Notes under the pieces: generated by a model
What the model was told of the DNA's origin: nothing
Databases searched by the model: none
Seen by the model: the letters and a program-made list of their open reading frames with translations, nothing else
Program-made: the position numbers and the translations under genes
Shown: positions 9,194 through 17,592 of the stretch, piece by piece
How positions within the stretch are numbered: the stretch's first letter is position 1
Layout: each line of letters opens with the position of its first letter
Assembly (NCBI GenBank): GCA_025450635.1
Contig: JANWHA010000119.1
Span: 1 to 34,740 of the forward strand
DNA from: Croceibacterium sp.
GTDB lineage: Bacteria > Pseudomonadota > Alphaproteobacteria > Sphingomonadales > Sphingomonadaceae
Reading direction: 5' to 3'
Length of the DNA stretch: 34,740 nucleotides

Positions 9194-9214
9194 TCGCTCT
9201 GACCGTTTCGAGAG

Positions 9215-9246
9215 GGCCGCCGGATGCAAGTTCGGCGGCCTTTTCT
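9215..9246 (+). terminator. Intrinsic terminator after tsf
   Basis: GGCCGCCG (9215-9222) and CGGCGGCC (9233-9240) form an 8-base perfect GC stem with a 10-base loop, followed at once by TTTTCTT. It separates the rpsB-tsf unit from the pyrH promoter. Confidence 0.9.
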
Positions 9247-9252
9247 TCGCCC

Positions 9253-9280
9253 TTGGCACTGTGCCGGCGCGCTCTATAAG
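9253..9280 (+). promoter_or_regulatory. Sigma-70 type promoter of the pyrH operon
   Basis: TTGGCA (9253-9258) and TATAAG (9275-9280) with a 16-base spacer lie between the tsf terminator and pyrH. Transcription would begin near 9287, giving a leader of about 28 bases. The position makes this the likely start of the pyrH-to-fabZ transcription unit. Confidence 0.65.
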
Positions 9281-9314
9281 GGCCGCAAATCGCCCTGGAG
9301 AGGTCTGTCGCCCG

Positions 9315-10037
9315 ATGCCCATGCCGCCCGCCAAACGCGTCCTGCTGAAGCTGTCGGGCGAGGTGCTGATGGGCGATCAGGCGTTCGGGCTCGATCCGGC
9401 GGTGGTATCCGAGCTGGCCCGCGAAGTGAAGGCAGCCAAGGATGGCGGCCTCGAGATCTGCCTCGTCATCGGTGGCGGCAACATCTTTCGCGGAATGGCC
9501 GGCGCGGCGCAAGGCATGGACCGGGCACAGGCCGATTACATGGGCATGCTGGCGACGGTGATGAACGCGCTGGCGATGCAGAACGCGCTCGAGCAGGTCG
9601 GTGTGGAGACGCGCGTGCAGTCGGCGATCCAGATGGACGAAGTGTGCGAGCCGGTGATCCGCCGCCGCGCCGAGCGGCACCTGGAGAAGGGCCGGGTGGT
9701 GATCTTCGCCGCCGGGGTGGGCAGCCCCTACTTCACGACCGACAGCGGCGCCGCCCTGCGCGCCGCCGAAATGAAGTGCGACGCGTTGCTCAAGGGCACC
9801 AGCGTCGACGGGGTGTATGATTCCGATCCCAAGAAAAATCCCAACGCCAAGCGTTTCGAAACAGTCAGTTACGACAAGGTGCTGGCAGACAACCTCAAAG
9901 TGATGGACGCCTCCGCCGTGGCCTTGTGCCGCGACAACAGCATCCCGATCGTGGTCTTCTCGATCCGCGAGAACGGCAACCTCGCGCGGGTGCTCGCGGG
10001 CGAAGGGGTGCAGACGATAGTGCAGAAGGAGGCCTGA
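9315..10037 (+). CDS. pyrH: UMP kinase
   Basis: A 240-residue hexameric amino-acid-kinase-fold enzyme that phosphorylates UMP to UDP, feeding pyrimidine nucleotide and UDP-sugar synthesis. Visible signatures are [15 protein letters not shown] at the start, [29 protein letters not shown], and the late [17 protein letters not shown] and NNSIPI-like (DNSIPIVVF) segments. Start chosen at ATG 9315, with GGAGAGG about 11 bases upstream; ATG 9321 and an earlier in-frame start are alternatives. It is the first gene after a new promoter and is followed two bases after its stop by frr, a near-universal bacterial neighbour. Confidence 0.97.
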   Translation: MPMPPAKRVLLKLSGEVLMGDQAFGLDPAVVSELAREVKAAKDGGLEICLVIGGGNIFRGMAGAAQGMDRAQADYMGMLATVMNALAMQNALEQVGVETRVQSAIQMDEVCEPVIRRRAERHLEKGRVVIFAAGVGSPYFTTDSGAALRAAEMKCDALLKGTSVDGVYDSDPKKNPNAKRFETVSYDKVLADNLKVMDASAVALCRDNSIPIVVFSIRENGNLARVLAGEGVQTIVQKEA

Positions 10038-10039
10038 GC

Positions 10040-10597
10040 ATGGCCAAGTACGACAAGGCCGATATCGAACGGCGGATGCACGGCGCGGTCGAGGCACTGA
10101 AGCATGACTTGTCCGGCCTGCGCACGGGCCGCGCCAACGTCGCGCTGCTCGAGCCGGTGCATGTCGAAGTTTACGGCGCGATGATGCCGCTGAACCAGGT
10201 GGCGACAATCTCGGCCCCCGAGCCGCGCATGCTCAGCGTGCAGGTGTGGGACAAGGCCAACGTGATCCCGGTCGAGAAGGGCATCGCCCACGCCAACCTG
10301 GGCCTCAACCCGATGATCGACGGCCAGACGATCCGCCTGCCATTGCCCGACCTGACCGAGGAACGCCGGCGCGAGCTGGCCAAGCTGTGCGGCAAGTATT
10401 CCGAAAACGCCAAGATCGCCATCCGCAACGTCCGCCGCGACGGGATGGAGGCGCTCAAGGAAGACGAGAAACGCAAGGACATTTCCGAGGACGAGCGCAA
10501 GCGCGCGGAGGACGATGTCCAGAAGGCGACCGACAAGCACGTCGCCGAGGTGGACGCGGTGGCCGCCGCGAAGGAAAAGGAAATCATGACGCAGTGA
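10040..10597 (+). CDS. frr: Ribosome recycling factor
   Basis: A 185-residue protein, the exact usual length of RRF, which splits post-termination ribosomes together with EF-G. Signatures: a three-helix-bundle opening MAKYDKADIERRMHGAVEAL, LRTGRANVALLEPV (the conserved tip loop), GLNPMIDGQTIRLPLPDLTEERR, and RNVRRDGMEALK. The frame is open upstream, but ATG 10040, with GGAGG 9 bases before it inside the pyrH end, gives the family N-terminus. It is followed by a palindromic repeat element rather than directly by uppS. Confidence 0.98.
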   Translation: MAKYDKADIERRMHGAVEALKHDLSGLRTGRANVALLEPVHVEVYGAMMPLNQVATISAPEPRMLSVQVWDKANVIPVEKGIAHANLGLNPMIDGQTIRLPLPDLTEERRRELAKLCGKYSENAKIAIRNVRRDGMEALKEDEKRKDISEDERKRAEDDVQKATDKHVAEVDAVAAAKEKEIMTQ

Positions 10598-10613
10598 GGA
10601 GGTCCCCCTCCAC

Positions 10614-10703
10614 CGTCCGCCCTGAGCTTGTCGAAGGGCAGTTTTTCCTTTCAGCGCCGCACTCGAAGAAAAGAGCGGTCCTTCGACAAGCTCAGGACGG
10701 ACG
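10614..10703. repeat. Palindromic repeat element upstream of uppS
   Basis: The two 25-base arms (10614-10638 and 10679-10703) are inverted copies matching at 23 of 25 positions, with a 40-base interior. The arm core CCTGAGCTTGTCGAAGG resembles a dispersed intergenic repeat that I recall from sphingomonad genomes. It sits between frr and uppS inside an operon and ends only 12 bases before the uppS ATG, so it can fold in the mRNA and may influence uppS translation. Confidence 0.85.
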
Positions 10704-10715
10704 GGTTTCTTGACC

Positions 10716-11399
10716 ATGGGCTCCGAGCCAACCAAAGCCCGCCACGTCGCGATCATCATGGACGGCAACGGGCGGTGGGCGAAGCGGCACCATGTGCCGC
10801 GGGCGATGGGGCACCAGCGCGGGGTCGAGGCGGTGCGCCGGCTAGTCCGCGCGCTGGAGGCGACCGGGCTCGAATGCCTGACGCTCTACGCGTTCTCGAG
10901 CGAGAACTGGAACCGCTCCGAGGAGGAGATTGGCGACCTGATGAACCTGATGCGGCGGTTCATCAAATCCGACCTGCCGGAATTCGTCGCCAACGACGTA
11001 AAGCTGAAAATCATTGGCGATTGGAAGGGCTTGGCGGCCGATATTGTCGCAATGCTCGAGGATGCGCTGGCGCAGACCGCCAAGGGCAAGCGCACGCTGG
11101 CGGTGGCGCTGAACTACGGCTCGCAGCAGGAAATCGCCCGCGCGGCGGCCAAGGCGGCTGAGGAAGGCGAGGTGACAGTCGAATCCCTCGCCGCCAACCT
11201 CGACACCGCCGACCTGCCGCCGCTCGACCTGCTAATCCGCACCAGCGGCGAGCAGCGGCTGTCGAATTTCCTCCTGTGGCAGGCAGCCTACGCCGAGTTC
11301 TGGTTCACCGATGTGCTGTGGCCCGATTTCACCCCCGAACACCTCGGCGAGGCGCTCGACCAATTCGCCCGGCGGGAGCGGCGCTATGGCGGGCGGTGA
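10716..11399 (+). CDS. uppS: Isoprenyl transferase / undecaprenyl diphosphate synthase
   Basis: A 227-residue cis-prenyltransferase that extends farnesyl diphosphate with isopentenyl units to the C55 carrier needed for peptidoglycan and surface glycans. The catalytic loop MDGNGRWAKR places the essential Asp at residue 16. Also visible: LTLYAFSSENWNR, LNYGSQQEI and RTSGEQRLSNFLLWQ...AEFWFTDVLWPDF. I prefer ATG 10716; a TTG six bases earlier is in frame. There is no standard ribosome site: the purine-rich end of the upstream repeat arm (AGGACGGACGGG) occupies that place. The gene is bracketed by two different palindromic elements. Confidence 0.96.
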   Translation: MGSEPTKARHVAIIMDGNGRWAKRHHVPRAMGHQRGVEAVRRLVRALEATGLECLTLYAFSSENWNRSEEEIGDLMNLMRRFIKSDLPEFVANDVKLKIIGDWKGLAADIVAMLEDALAQTAKGKRTLAVALNYGSQQEIARAAAKAAEEGEVTVESLAANLDTADLPPLDLLIRTSGEQRLSNFLLWQAAYAEFWFTDVLWPDFTPEHLGEALDQFARRERRYGGR

Positions 11400-11427
11400 C
11401 GTGACAAGCCACGCGCCCATCCAAGCC

Positions 11428-11572
11428 CGTCACCCTGAACTTGTTTCAGGGTCCATTTCTCGACCGTCTCGGACGTGGCGCTGGCGCACCGAAGCTATCG
11501 GCAAGGGCGTGTCAGGCGCGCAGGCTTCAGGATTCGCGGCACGATGGACCCTGAAACAAGTTCAGGGTGACG
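11428..11572. repeat. Palindromic repeat element between uppS and cdsA
   Basis: Two perfect 29-base inverted arms (11428-11456 and 11544-11572) enclose an 87-base interior. The arm core CCCTGAACTTGTTTCAGGG is itself partly palindromic and differs from the element before uppS. It looks like another dispersed sphingomonad intergenic repeat. The right arm ends about 16 bases before the cdsA ATG, so the hairpin abuts the ribosome site (AAAGGGA). Confidence 0.9.
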
Positions 11573-11588
11573 ATAAAGGGACTGGGTG

Positions 11589-12395
11589 ATGAGCGAACCG
11601 GCTGCCAGGAAGTCCGACCTCGGCGTGCGCACCGTGTCGGCGGTCGTCATGCTCGCGGTGACGGGCGCGGCGCTGTGGCTCGGGGGCTGGTGGTGGACGG
11701 TGCTGGTCGTGGCGGTGGCGGCGGGCGTTCTCTACGAATGGCGCGCGCTGGTGCGGGAGTTCGCTTCGGGATTTGGCGCCCAGGCGCTCTGGACGCTAGC
11801 CGGAGTTCTTTATCTGGGCGTGGCAGCCTCAATGCTGATGTTCGTGCGGGAGCAGGATGGGCTCGCCACCGTGCTGACCATACTGCTCATGGTGATCGCA
11901 ACAGACGTGGGCGCCTATTTCGCGGGGCGGACTTTTGGCGGACCGAAGATCGCACCAAAGATCAGCCCGTCAAAAACCTGGGCCGGCCTCGTAGGCGGCA
12001 TCATCGGGGCCGGCGTCGCGCTTCTGCTAGCCCATGACGCGATGCACCGGTTTTATGCCACGCCGCTATGTCAGTGGTACTACGACAGGGTCGACTCGTT
12101 TGGACCGCCAATGCCGCCTGGCACCGCCCCGTTCGATGATCGATGCCATTTCTGGTCGCCCGAGATCGATCTTACAGTGGTCTGGCAATCGCTTTTGGGC
12201 GGAGCCGTCGTCGCTATCGTCGCCCAGGCGGGCGACTTCTTCGAAAGCTGGATGAAGCGGCGGGCCGGAGTGAAGGATTCTGGCCATCTCATCCCCGGCC
12301 ACGGCGGCCTGTTCGACCGTGTCGACGGCCTACTGGCGGTCAGCTTCGTGCTCGGCGTCCTGTTCATCGTCGAACAGCTGATCGCACAGCAATGA
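11589..12395 (+). CDS. cdsA: Phosphatidate cytidylyltransferase
   Basis: A 268-residue polytopic membrane enzyme making CDP-diacylglycerol from phosphatidate and CTP, the precursor for PssA and PgsA, both encoded in this window. The CdsA signature is near the C-terminus: SWMKRRAGVKDSGHLIPGHG followed by G-L-F-D-R-x-D. DVGAYFAGRTFGG and PKISPSKTWAG are also typical. About seven hydrophobic helices are seen. Start at ATG 11589 (a GTG three bases earlier is in frame) with AAAGGGA about 8 bases upstream, directly after the repeat arm. It overlaps dxr by four bases (ATGA). Confidence 0.96.
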   Translation: MSEPAARKSDLGVRTVSAVVMLAVTGAALWLGGWWWTVLVVAVAAGVLYEWRALVREFASGFGAQALWTLAGVLYLGVAASMLMFVREQDGLATVLTILLMVIATDVGAYFAGRTFGGPKIAPKISPSKTWAGLVGGIIGAGVALLLAHDAMHRFYATPLCQWYYDRVDSFGPPMPPGTAPFDDRCHFWSPEIDLTVVWQSLLGGAVVAIVAQAGDFFESWMKRRAGVKDSGHLIPGHGGLFDRVDGLLAVSFVLGVLFIVEQLIAQQ

Positions 12396-13549
12396 GCGCC
12401 CGTTCGATCTCCATCCTCGGCGCGACAGGCTCGGTCGGCGCTTCGACGCTCGATCTTGTGCGGAGCAATCCCGACGAATGGCGCGTCGAGGCGCTGACCG
12501 CCAATAGCAACGTCGCGGAGTTGGCGCAGCTGGCGCAGGAGTTCGGCGCGAAGCTGGCGGTGGTGGCCGATGAGCGCTGCCTGCCCGACTTGCGCGATGC
12601 GTTGGCCCGCTCGGGAATCGAAGCCGCCGGCGGCTCCGCCGCCCTGTGCGAAGCCGCCTCGCGTGGCGCGGACCTCACCGTCGCCGCGATTGTCGGCTGC
12701 GCCGGGCTCGGGCCGACGATGGCGGCGATCGAGCAGGGCGGGGTGGTCGCGCTGGCCAACAAGGAAGCGCTGGTCTCGGCGGGCGAGGTGATGACTGCTG
12801 CCGTGGCGAAGCACGGCGCGACACTGCTGCCGGTGGATTCCGAGCACAACGCGATCTTCCAGTGCCTCCACGGCGAGGATCCGAGCGACGTGCGCTGGAT
12901 CACGCTCACCGCGAGCGGCGGGCCGCTGCGCACCTGGGCCGCCGAGCAGATCGCGCTCGCCACGCCGGCGCAGGCGGTCGCCCATCCGAACTGGAACATG
13001 GGCGCCAAGATCAGCGTCGATTCGGCGACGATGATGAACAAGGGCCTCGAGGTGATCGAGGCACATCATCTGTTCCCGGTCGGCCTCGATAAGATCCGCA
13101 TCGTCGTCCACCCGCAAAGCGTGATCCATTCGCTGGTCGAATATCGCGACGGCTCGACCCTGGCGCAGCTCGGCCCGAGCGACATGCGGGTGCCGATCGC
13201 CTCGTGCCTCGCCTGGCCACGGCGCATGAAGACCGCGCTGCAACCGCTTGATTTGCCGGCCATCGGCACGCTCAGCTTCTTCGCCCCGGACGAGGAGCGC
13301 TTCCCCGCCACCCGTCTCGCCCGCGAGGCGGCGCAGGCGGGCGGCGCGGCCCCGGCGGTGCTCAACGCGGCGAACGAGGTGGCGGTCGCTGCCTTCCTCG
13401 CCGGTCAGATCGCGTTCACCGATATTTGTGCATTGGTGGCGCAGACGCTTTCCGGCACATTACCGAGCGCGCCCGGGACCCTCGACGAGGTACTCGCCGT
13501 TGACCGGGAAGCGCGCGCGAAGGCCGCGGAAGCCTTGGAGACCGTATAA
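12392..13549 (+). CDS. dxr: 1-deoxy-D-xylulose 5-phosphate reductoisomerase
   Basis: A 385-residue cytosolic enzyme, the first committed step of the MEP isoprenoid pathway, converting DXP to MEP with NADPH. Features in order: the NADPH-binding ILGATGSVGASTLDL at residues 8-22, ALANKEALVSAGE, the metal-binding VDSEHNAIFQCL, SGGPLRTW (the active-site loop), and KISVDSATMMNKGLEVIEAHHLF. Its product feeds the farnesyl and undecaprenyl synthesis that UppS completes. It overlaps cdsA by four bases and is followed after one base by rseP. Confidence 0.97.
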   Translation: MSARSISILGATGSVGASTLDLVRSNPDEWRVEALTANSNVAELAQLAQEFGAKLAVVADERCLPDLRDALARSGIEAAGGSAALCEAASRGADLTVAAIVGCAGLGPTMAAIEQGGVVALANKEALVSAGEVMTAAVAKHGATLLPVDSEHNAIFQCLHGEDPSDVRWITLTASGGPLRTWAAEQIALATPAQAVAHPNWNMGAKISVDSATMMNKGLEVIEAHHLFPVGLDKIRIVVHPQSVIHSLVEYRDGSTLAQLGPSDMRVPIASCLAWPRRMKTALQPLDLPAIGTLSFFAPDEERFPATRLAREAAQAGGAAPAVLNAANEVAVAAFLAGQIAFTDICALVAQTLSGTLPSAPGTLDEVLAVDREARAKAAEALETV

Positions 13550-13550
13550 G

Positions 13551-14672
13551 TTGTTCCAGACCGTGCCATGGTGGATGTGGATCGTCGGCTTCCTGCTGGT
13601 GCTCGGGCCGTTGGTGACGCTGCACGAGCTCGGCCATTACCTGGTCGGCCGCGCGTTCGGGGTGAAGGCGGACTCATTCTCGATCGGCTTCGGCAAGGAG
13701 CTGGCCGGGTGGACCGACAAGCGCGGCACCCGCTGGAAGCTCTCGCTGCTCCCGCTCGGCGGCTACGTCCAGTTCGCCGGCGACATGAACCCGGCGAGCC
13801 AGCCAAGCCAGGAATGGCTCGACCTGCCGCGCGAGGAGCGCGAGAAGACTTTCCAGGCCAAGGCGCTGTGGCAGCGCGCGCTGATCGTTTTCGCCGGGCC
13901 GTTCACCAATTTCCTCATCGCCGTCGCCATCCTCTCGGCGTTCAACTTTGCTTACGGCAAGCTGGTGATCCCGCCGGTGGTTGCCGCGGTCGAACGCGGC
14001 AGCGCGGCCGCCAAGCTGGGCATCGCGCCGGGCGACCGCTTCGTGAAAGTCGACGGCACGCGGATCGACAACTTCGATCAGCTGCATGACATCATCGCGC
14101 CCAATCCCGGCGCGACTTTGCACCTGCTGATGGAGCACAAGGGGATCCAGCGCGCGCTGACATTCGTGGTGCCGACGGTGGTCGAGCACGACAATTTCGG
14201 CAACGCCTTCCGCGTCGGCCTGCTCGGCGTCGGCCCCGATCCGAAGGCAGTCGAAATCCGCCCCGTCGGCCCGTTCGAGGCGGTCGGGCTGGGGGTGCAG
14301 CAGACCGGCCAGACAGTCGTCCTGATGGTCAACGGCGTATGGCAGATCGTCGTGGGTCGCCGTTCGGTGGACGAGCTTGGCGGTCCCCTGAAGATCGCCA
14401 AGTATTCGGGCGAACAGCTGAGCCTCGGGTGGCGCAATTTTGTCGGATTTGTCGCGCTGATCTCGATTAACTTGGCATTCATTAACCTGTTGCCAATCCC
14501 TGCCCTCGACGGCGGGCATCTGGCTTTCTACGCGGCCGAGGCGGTCCGTCGGAAGCCGGCCAGTCCGCGCAGTCAGGAATGGGCGTTCAGGACCGGCATA
14601 GCCTTCGTGCTTGCGCTGATGCTGTTCGTCACGATCAACGATATCGTCTCGCTTCCCATCTTTGGAAGCTAA
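13551..14672 (+). CDS. rseP: Site-2 zinc metalloprotease RseP
   Basis: A 373-residue intramembrane protease that cleaves anti-sigma factors and signal-peptide remnants. The zinc motif HELGH is at residues 25-29 in the first helix. GGYVQFAGDMNPAS follows, then one PDZ-like domain (about residues 140-210, with GDRFVKVDGTRIDNFDQL), and the second active-site motif LLPIPALDGGHLAF near the end. The start appears to be TTG at 13551, one base after the dxr stop, with GGAG ten bases upstream inside dxr; no ATG or GTG fits before the zinc helix except an in-frame ATG at 13575. Only one PDZ copy is apparent, whereas E. coli RseP has two. Confidence 0.94.
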   Translation: MFQTVPWWMWIVGFLLVLGPLVTLHELGHYLVGRAFGVKADSFSIGFGKELAGWTDKRGTRWKLSLLPLGGYVQFAGDMNPASQPSQEWLDLPREEREKTFQAKALWQRALIVFAGPFTNFLIAVAILSAFNFAYGKLVIPPVVAAVERGSAAAKLGIAPGDRFVKVDGTRIDNFDQLHDIIAPNPGATLHLLMEHKGIQRALTFVVPTVVEHDNFGNAFRVGLLGVGPDPKAVEIRPVGPFEAVGLGVQQTGQTVVLMVNGVWQIVVGRRSVDELGGPLKIAKYSGEQLSLGWRNFVGFVALISINLAFINLLPIPALDGGHLAFYAAEAVRRKPASPRSQEWAFRTGIAFVLALMLFVTINDIVSLPIFGS

Positions 14673-14847
14673 GGCGGGGAAAAGGGATTACCGGCGCTGC
14701 GTTTGGCGGCATGATCGCTTGATTGGCCTTGCCGCTTCGGGCAATGGCGCGGTTTGCGCGCCAGCGGCCGGACGGACCCTTGCTTCAGGGCAGGCGCCCA
14801 GGTTGTCGTGACACGGTTGCGCGGTGTCGAACGAATGGACGGGTGGA

Positions 14848-17592
14848 ATGAGCCGCAGGGCCAAGACGATCGCAACTACGCAATTCGCCGCGGCCCTGAT
14901 GGCGGGGACGATTCTGGCTGGCCTGCCCGCCGGCGCCGCGGCCCAGGATAACCAGGCGCCCGCTCCGGCCCAGGCTACTCCCGCTCCGGCCGCTACGCCG
15001 GCCCCGGCGCCCGCGCCGCAAGAACCCCAGATCATCAAGACGATCGCCGTCGCCGGCGCGCAGCGGCTCGAGCCGCAGACGATCGTCAGCTACATCCAGT
15101 TGCGCCCGGGCCAGGTGTGGACCGCCGAGGCGGGCGACCAGGCGCTCAAGGACCTCAACGCCACTGACCTGTTCTCCGACGCCCGGATCGATTTCAACAA
15201 TGGCAACGTGGTCATCACGGTGACCGAGAACCCGGTGATCAACCGCGTCATCCTCGAAGGCAACAAGCGGATCAAGGACGACAAGATCACCAAGGAGATC
15301 AAGCTCGCCCCGCGGCAGATCTTCACCCGCGCGAAAGTGCGCGCCGACGTCGCCCGCATCATCGAGCTGTACAAGCGCCAGGGCCGCTTCGCGGCGACCG
15401 TCGAGCCGAAGATGGTGGCGCTCAGCCAGAACCGCGTCGACGTGGTGTTCGAGATCAACGAAGGCTCGAAGTCCAAGGTCCGCGCGATCAACATCATCGG
15501 CAACAAGGAGTTCTCGGACAGCAAGCTCAAGGGCCAGATGCTGACCAAGGAGGCCGGGCTCACCAAGATCTTCAGCTCGGGCACCAGCTACGATCCCGAC
15601 CGGATGGCTTACGACCAGCAGAAGCTGCGCCAGTTCTACCTGACGCAGGGCTACGCCGATTTCCGAGTGGTGTCCGCGGTGGCCGAGCTGACGCCGGACA
15701 AGAAGGACTTCATCATCACTTACGTGGTCGAGGAAGGGAAGCGCTACAAGTTCGGCGACGTGAAGGTCGACAGCCAGATCCGCGATCTCGACAGCGGCTT
15801 CCTCACCAAGTCGCTGCCGGAGCACAAGGGAGACTGGTACAACGCCAAGGAGATCGAAGACACCATCGATGGATTGACCCAGACCGCCGGCACCGTCGGT
15901 TACGCGTTCGCCAAGGTCGACGCGCAATTCGACCGCGATCCCGACACCCTGACGATGAACGTGACTTTCAAGATCACGCAGACCCCGCGCACTTATGTCG
16001 AGCGGGTCAACATCAACGGCAACACGCTGACCAAGGACAAGGTCGTCCGCCGCGAATTCCGCGTTGCGGAAGGCGATGCCTTCAACTCGCTCGCGGTCAA
16101 GCGCACCACCAATCGGATCAAGTCGCTCGGCTATTTCCAGGAGAACTTCGAGGTCAAGCAATCGGAAGGCAGCGCGCCCGACCGGATCGTCCTCGACGCC
16201 GACGTGGAAGAGCAGCCGACCGGCCAGCTGACACTGTCGGCCGGCTATTCGAGCCTCGAGGGCCTGATCTTCGAAGGCTCGGTCCAGCAGAAGAACTTCC
16301 GCGGCGCGGGGCAGACGGTCGGTCTTTCGGCGAACTGGTCGAACTATTCCCGCGGCGGCTCCATCGACTTCGTCGAGCCCTACCTGTTCGACAAGAACAT
16401 CTCGGCGGGCGTCGAAATCTACCACACCGACTACAACGACGGGTATTTCAACGCCGCCACCACCACCTATCGACAAGCGACCACCGGCACTCGCCTGACG
16501 CTCGGTGTGCCGCTGACCGAGTACACCTCGGTGCTTGCGCGCTACACGTTCAACTACGACAGCGTGTCGGTCGCCCAGGGATCATATTTCTCCACCGACA
16601 CCACGGGGAAATCGACCTGCAACCCGCTGCTGGCCGGTCGCTACCTGTGCGATGCGCTCGGCAAGCACACGACCTCGATGGTCAGCTTGTCGCTGGCATA
16701 CCAGAACCTCGATAACGCGATTCACCCCACCCGCGGCCGCACCGCCAGCGCGACAGTCGATTTCGCCGGCCTCGGCGGCAGCGAGCGCTACGTCCGGCTG
16801 ACCAGCAACGCGGCGGAATACTGGCCGATCGGCAGCGGCTTCATACTCTCGGTGTCCGGCGAGGCAGGGGTCATCAAGGGGCTGCGCAACCGCGGCCCGA
16901 ACAACGACGACGTGCTGCTGACCAACCGGTTCTTCCTCGGCCAGGGACAGATTCGCGGGTTCGATTACCGTGGTGTCGGCCCGCGCGTCATCCGGCAGTT
17001 CTACAGCACGACCGCGGCCGGCGTCTCGACCCTTTATCCGCTCACCGATCAGAAGAACAACACCGTCGATGCGCTCGGGGGCGACGGGTACTATCTCGGC
17101 AAGATCGAGCTCGAGATTCCGCTCGGATCGGGCGCCAAGGAAATGGGCCTTCGCCCGTCGGTGTTCCTGGATGTCGGCTCGGTGTTCGGGCTCAAGCCGC
17201 CCTTGCTAAATCCGCCGACGACGCCGGCTCATCCGCCTTTCATTCCGACGCGGAACAGCCAGGGGCAGGACCTTTACACGCAGATCGATACCGCCACCAC
17301 CAATACCGATGGCACCTGCAAGATCACCGCTAGTTCGACCGTGACGAACGCGGTCAACCCGCATCCGCCGGCGTGCCTGACGAGCCCGAACAACACGGCG
17401 ATCGGAACAACCCTGCCGGCCTTCGTCGAAGGCTTCTACGGCAACTCGGCGCTTCCGCGCGTGGCGATCGGCGTCGGCGTCAACTGGAACTCTCCGTTTG
17501 GTCCGCTGCGGATCGACGTCGCCTATCCGCTTCTCAAGCGGAAGGGTGACGATACCAAGATCGTCTCTTTCAACGTAGGAACCCAATTCTGA
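14848..17592 (+). CDS. bamA: Outer membrane protein assembly factor BamA
   Basis: A 914-residue Omp85 protein that inserts beta-barrel proteins in the outer membrane. It has a signal peptide (cleavage near residue 32, after GAAA), then an unusual Pro/Ala-rich linker (about 37-60), then five POTRA domains from about residue 61 (IKTIAVAGAQRLEPQTI), and a 16-strand barrel. The IRGFDYRGVGPR block matches the conserved L6 (V)RGF/Y motif, and the chain ends in the beta-signal VSFNVGTQF with terminal Phe. The last external loop is long and holds two Cys about 40 residues apart; another Cys pair sits in STCNPLLAGRYLCDALG. ATG 14848 is chosen; GTG 14824 would add eight residues before the signal peptide. 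Confidence 0.96.
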   Translation: MSRRAKTIATTQFAAALMAGTILAGLPAGAAAQDNQAPAPAQATPAPAATPAPAPAPQEPQIIKTIAVAGAQRLEPQTIVSYIQLRPGQVWTAEAGDQALKDLNATDLFSDARIDFNNGNVVITVTENPVINRVILEGNKRIKDDKITKEIKLAPRQIFTRAKVRADVARIIELYKRQGRFAATVEPKMVALSQNRVDVVFEINEGSKSKVRAINIIGNKEFSDSKLKGQMLTKEAGLTKIFSSGTSYDPDRMAYDQQKLRQFYLTQGYADFRVVSAVAELTPDKKDFIITYVVEEGKRYKFGDVKVDSQIRDLDSGFLTKSLPEHKGDWYNAKEIEDTIDGLTQTAGTVGYAFAKVDAQFDRDPDTLTMNVTFKITQTPRTYVERVNINGNTLTKDKVVRREFRVAEGDAFNSLAVKRTTNRIKSLGYFQENFEVKQSEGSAPDRIVLDADVEEQPTGQLTLSAGYSSLEGLIFEGSVQQKNFRGAGQTVGLSANWSNYSRGGSIDFVEPYLFDKNISAGVEIYHTDYNDGYFNAATTTYRQATTGTRLTLGVPLTEYTSVLARYTFNYDSVSVAQGSYFSTDTTGKSTCNPLLAGRYLCDALGKHTTSMVSLSLAYQNLDNAIHPTRGRTASATVDFAGLGGSERYVRLTSNAAEYWPIGSGFILSVSGEAGVIKGLRNRGPNNDDVLLTNRFFLGQGQIRGFDYRGVGPRVIRQFYSTTAAGVSTLYPLTDQKNNTVDALGGDGYYLGKIELEIPLGSGAKEMGLRPSVFLDVGSVFGLKPPLLNPPTTPAHPPFIPTRNSQGQDLYTQIDTATTNTDGTCKITASSTVTNAVNPHPPACLTSPNNTAIGTTLPAFVEGFYGNSALPRVAIGVGVNWNSPFGPLRIDVAYPLLKRKGDDTKIVSFNVGTQF

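Noticed and set aside
10614-11572. A CRISPR array or a composite transposon around uppS
   Set aside because: The two palindromic elements differ in sequence, there are no regularly spaced direct repeats, and no transposase is present.
14824-14847. GTG 14824 as the bamA start
   Set aside because: It has no ribosome site and would place hydrophilic residues ahead of the signal peptide; ATG 14848 gives a normal signal peptide.
14785-16476. A long minus-strand open frame opposite bamA
   Set aside because: The plus strand encodes unmistakable POTRA domains; the antisense product has no recognisable fold pattern.
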